Assembly: GCA_900313745.1 (NCBI GenBank)
Contig: OMSM01000197.1
Coordinates: 1-8,561, forward strand
Origin: an uncultured Lachnospiraceae bacterium
GTDB lineage: Bacteria; Bacillota; Clostridia; Lachnospirales; Lachnospiraceae
Length of the DNA: 8,561 nt
Reading direction: 5' to 3'
The notes below the pieces were generated by a model, which saw nothing but the letters and a program-made list of their open reading frames with translations, was not told where the DNA came from and did not search any database. A program made the position numbers and the translations under genes. Positions 6,997-8,561 of the stretch are shown here, one piece after another. The first letter of the stretch is position 1, and every line of letters starts with the position of its first letter.

Positions 6997-7680
6997 ATGA
7001 TGAAATGGACTGAGAATTACAGGAAGGCAGTGACCTTCAGCTACGACGACGGAATCGAGCAGGATATCCGTCTTGCGGCGCTGTTTAACCGCTACGGGCT
7101 GAAAGCCACGTTTAATCTGAATTCGGGGCTTAACCGGGAGAACAGTACCTGGCAGTACAAGGGCGTCCAGGTGCACCGGATGAACCTCGCGGAGTGCCTG
7201 GACATCTACAAGGGCCATGAAATCGCCGTGCACGGGCTTACACACATGAATATGACGGAATACCCGGAGGCGGAGATCCGGAAGGAGCTCCTGGAGGATT
7301 ACCGGAACCTCACGGAGATTTTCGGCACGGAGCCTGCAGGCATGGCCTACGCTTACGGCGCGTACAATGACACTGTCCTTAAGGTAGTCGGCGAGATGGG
7401 GCTGAAATACGCGAGAGGCGTGAACAGCTCGCACAGCTTTGACGTCCAGACAAAGCTCCTGGAGTTCAGGCCTACCTGCCATCACGACGATGAACAGCTC
7501 TTTGACCTCGCGGAGCGCTTTATAGCTGCGGAGCCCGGCGGGCCCCAGATCTTCTACGTCTGGGGACACGCCTACGAATTCGACGGAAACCGCAACTGGG
7601 ACAGGTTCGAGCGTTTCCTGGAGAAAATCAGCGGGAGAGAAGACGTGTTCTACGGAACAAACAGGGAAGTGCTGCTATAA
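6997..7680 (+). CDS. Polysaccharide deacetylase family protein (CE4/NodB-like)
   Basis: The 227-residue protein belongs to the NodB-homology deacetylases, metal enzymes that remove N- or O-acetyl groups from sugars or related substrates. It shows motif 1 as TFSYDDG (13-19, Asp17 as probable base and Asp18 as metal ligand) and motif 2 as HGLTH (79-83, His79 and His83 as metal ligands). The motif 3 region reads MAYAYGAYND in place of the classical RxPY/F. The C-terminal YVWGHAYEFDGNRNW probably carries the last active-site His. There is no signal peptide or membrane segment, so it appears cytoplasmic, unlike peptidoglycan deacetylases; a small soluble sugar substrate is possible. A strong GGAGG (6986-6990) lies 6 bases before ATG 6997 and 9 before ATG 7000, so either Met may be used. 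It follows the sortase gene by 58 bases with no clear terminator between. The exact substrate is unknown. Confidence 0.85.
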   Translation: MMKWTENYRKAVTFSYDDGIEQDIRLAALFNRYGLKATFNLNSGLNRENSTWQYKGVQVHRMNLAECLDIYKGHEIAVHGLTHMNMTEYPEAEIRKELLEDYRNLTEIFGTEPAGMAYAYGAYNDTVLKVVGEMGLKYARGVNSSHSFDVQTKLLEFRPTCHHDDEQLFDLAERFIAAEPGGPQIFYVWGHAYEFDGNRNWDRFERFLEKISGREDVFYGTNREVLL

Positions 7681-7688
7681 ACCCGCAG

Positions 7689-7789
7689 GTGCCAGGGGAC
7701 GGTTCTGTGGCGAGTTGTCAGAATACTTGCCAGGGGACGGTTCTCCGGTCAGTTGTCAGAAAACTGACCGGAGAACCGTCCCCTGGCAC
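7689..7789. repeat. composite REP-like palindromic element between convergent genes
   Basis: The element is bounded by GTGCCAGGGGACGGTTCT (7689-7706) and its exact 18-base complement (7772-7789). A second copy of the left half begins at 7728, 38 bases after the first; both copies also share AGTTGTCAGAA (7711-7721 and 7751-7761). The first copy stops after its loop sequence and lacks its own right arm. From general knowledge, GGGGACGGTTCT/AGAACCGTCCCC palindromes are dispersed intergenic repeats in many Clostridia, comparable to REP elements mobilised by Y1-type (TnpA-REP) transposases. No transposase is encoded here. It fills nearly all of the 110 bases between the deacetylase stop and the peptidase stop. 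Confidence 0.8.
7728..7788. repeat. 27-bp perfect inverted repeat (hairpin)
   Basis: Bases 7728-7754 and 7762-7788 are perfect complements over 27 bp, with a 7-base loop (GTCAGAA, 7755-7761). Transcribed from either side it would form a very stable RNA hairpin right behind both convergent genes, ending 2 bases from the peptidase stop codon. It may stop transcription or protect 3' ends in both directions. Neither side has the T-run of a classical intrinsic terminator, so I do not call it one. Confidence 0.9.
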
Positions 7790-7790
7790 T

Positions 7791-8561
7791 TCATTTCGTG
7801 TGGACTTCGAACCAGCCGGTGATCTCCTTAAGACGGCGGATGCGGTGCTTCGGCCTGCCGGAGCGGGAGAGCTCGTGGTTCTCGCCCTTAAAGATGACCA
7901 TGCGGGTCTCGACGCCGTTTGCTGCCAGTGCCTGCATCATCTGCATTCCCTCGGGCAGCGGGCAGCGGTAGTCCTCCTCGCTGTGGATGAACAGGGTGGG
8001 AGTCCTCGCGCTTGCAGCGTATTTCAGCGGGGACTGGGCCCACATTTTACCGGTATTCCCGTCGCCGAACAGCCCCTCCGCACCGCACTGGTCGGGGCCG
8101 AAGAACGGGCCGATGTCGGAGATGAAGCTCATCGAGACCCAGTTGGAGATGGAGCGCTGGCTTGCCGCGCAGCAGAAGCGGTCCGTGTGGCCGATGATCC
8201 AGTTGGTCATGAAGCCGCCGTAGCTTCCTCCGGTCACGCACACCCGGGCGGGATCGATATTGGGACAGGCCTTCAGCACGGCATCGGTGAAGTCCATGAG
8301 ATTGCGGAAATCCGTTCCGCCGTAGTCGCCGCGGATATCCGCGAAGCTGTCCCCGCGCCCGTCAGAGCCCTTGATGTTGGTGAAGAACACCACGAAGCCC
8401 CGCGCGGCCCACAGCTGCATCTCATGGAAGAAGGTCTCGCCGTATGCGCAGCGCGGCCCGCCATGGATGTCAAGCACGGCGGGATAGCTCTTCTCCGCGG
8501 AGAAGCCGTCCGGCAGCAGAACCCAGCCGCGCAGGTCATAGCCGCACGAGGTGTAGTCCAG
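7791..8561 (-). CDS. S9 family (prolyl oligopeptidase/acylaminoacyl-peptidase-like) serine peptidase, C-terminal part
   Basis: This is the C-terminal alpha/beta-hydrolase domain of an S9-family serine peptidase, which cuts short peptides or removes N-terminal residues. The frame is open to the window edge, so the true start and the expected N-terminal beta-propeller lie beyond base 8561; 256 residues are visible. Reading begins LDYTSCGYDLRGWVLLPDG. The oxyanion-region motif LDIHGGPRCAYGE follows, then the nucleophile elbow GGSYGGFMTNW (Ser113 of the visible part), HSEEDYRCPL (Asp197) and GENHELSRSG (His229), a complete catalytic triad. The HGGP and NHELSRSG motifs fit subfamily S9C (acylaminoacyl-peptidase-like). 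The internal GTG at 8477 lies in the middle of a conserved strand and is not a plausible start. The gene is convergent with the deacetylase gene, separated by the palindromic element. Confidence 0.9.
   Translation of the reverse strand: MDYTSCGYDLRGWVLLPDGFSAEKSYPAVLDIHGGPRCAYGETFFHEMQLWAARGFVVFFTNIKGSDGRGDSFADIRGDYGGTDFRNLMDFTDAVLKACPNIDPARVCVTGGSYGGFMTNWIIGHTDRFCCAASQRSISNWVSMSFISDIGPFFGPDQCGAEGLFGDGNTGKMWAQSPLKYAASARTPTLFIHSEEDYRCPLPEGMQMMQALAANGVETRMVIFKGENHELSRSGRPKHRIRRLKEITGWFEVHTK

Noticed and set aside
6949..7569. 206-codon - strand frame opposite the deacetylase gene
   Set aside because: Shadow of the CE4 protein, with no motif of its own.
7689..7766. the two direct copies as the start of a CRISPR array
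   Set aside because: Only two copies at a 38-base period with no spacer between them, dominated by an inverted repeat, and no cas gene in the window.
7728..7800. the 27-bp hairpin as a classical intrinsic terminator
   Set aside because: The stem is strong but no U-tract follows on either strand, and the shared GGGGACGGTTCT ends fit a dispersed repeat better.

Overview
The window looks like chromosome from a GC-rich anaerobic Firmicute of the class Clostridia, most like Lachnospiraceae. The grounds are a GlgD-type ADP-glucose pyrophosphorylase subunit, SpoVG, a membrane-anchored class B-type sortase and AGGAGG-like ribosome binding sites. This placement is inferred from gene content, since no ribosomal RNA is present. 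All genes have similar base composition, and nothing shows that a whole block was recently acquired.

Layout. Bases 1-49 probably hold the last codons of an upstream gene (glgC would be the expected partner, but the frame is unclear). glgD (50-1168) and spoVG (1219-1497) follow on the + strand and end at a strong intrinsic terminator (1522-1558). A new unit then begins with pth (1604-2182), which has almost no leader and no Shine-Dalgarno sequence. It continues with mfd (2213-5815), a sortase gene (5832-6938) and a carbohydrate esterase 4-type deacetylase gene (6997-7680), all on the + strand and closely spaced. A 101-bp palindromic repeat element (7689-7789) fills the gap to a convergent, 5'-truncated S9-family serine peptidase gene on the - strand (7791-8561).

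Functionally, the left half is a housekeeping neighbourhood: glycogen synthesis, the SpoVG regulator, rescue of peptidyl-tRNA and transcription-coupled repair. The right half is more individual: an envelope enzyme, a sugar deacetylase and a peptidase.

Three things deserve attention. The sortase keeps its catalytic His and Cys but has Tyr where the family has its catalytic Arg. Its catalytic domain is interrupted by an acidic segment built from 12-residue tandem repeats. The intergenic repeat is a composite: a 27-bp perfect hairpin preceded by a truncated extra copy of its own left half. I found no CRISPR array, tRNA, rRNA, transposase or phage gene, and no clear case for a wholly new multi-gene system.
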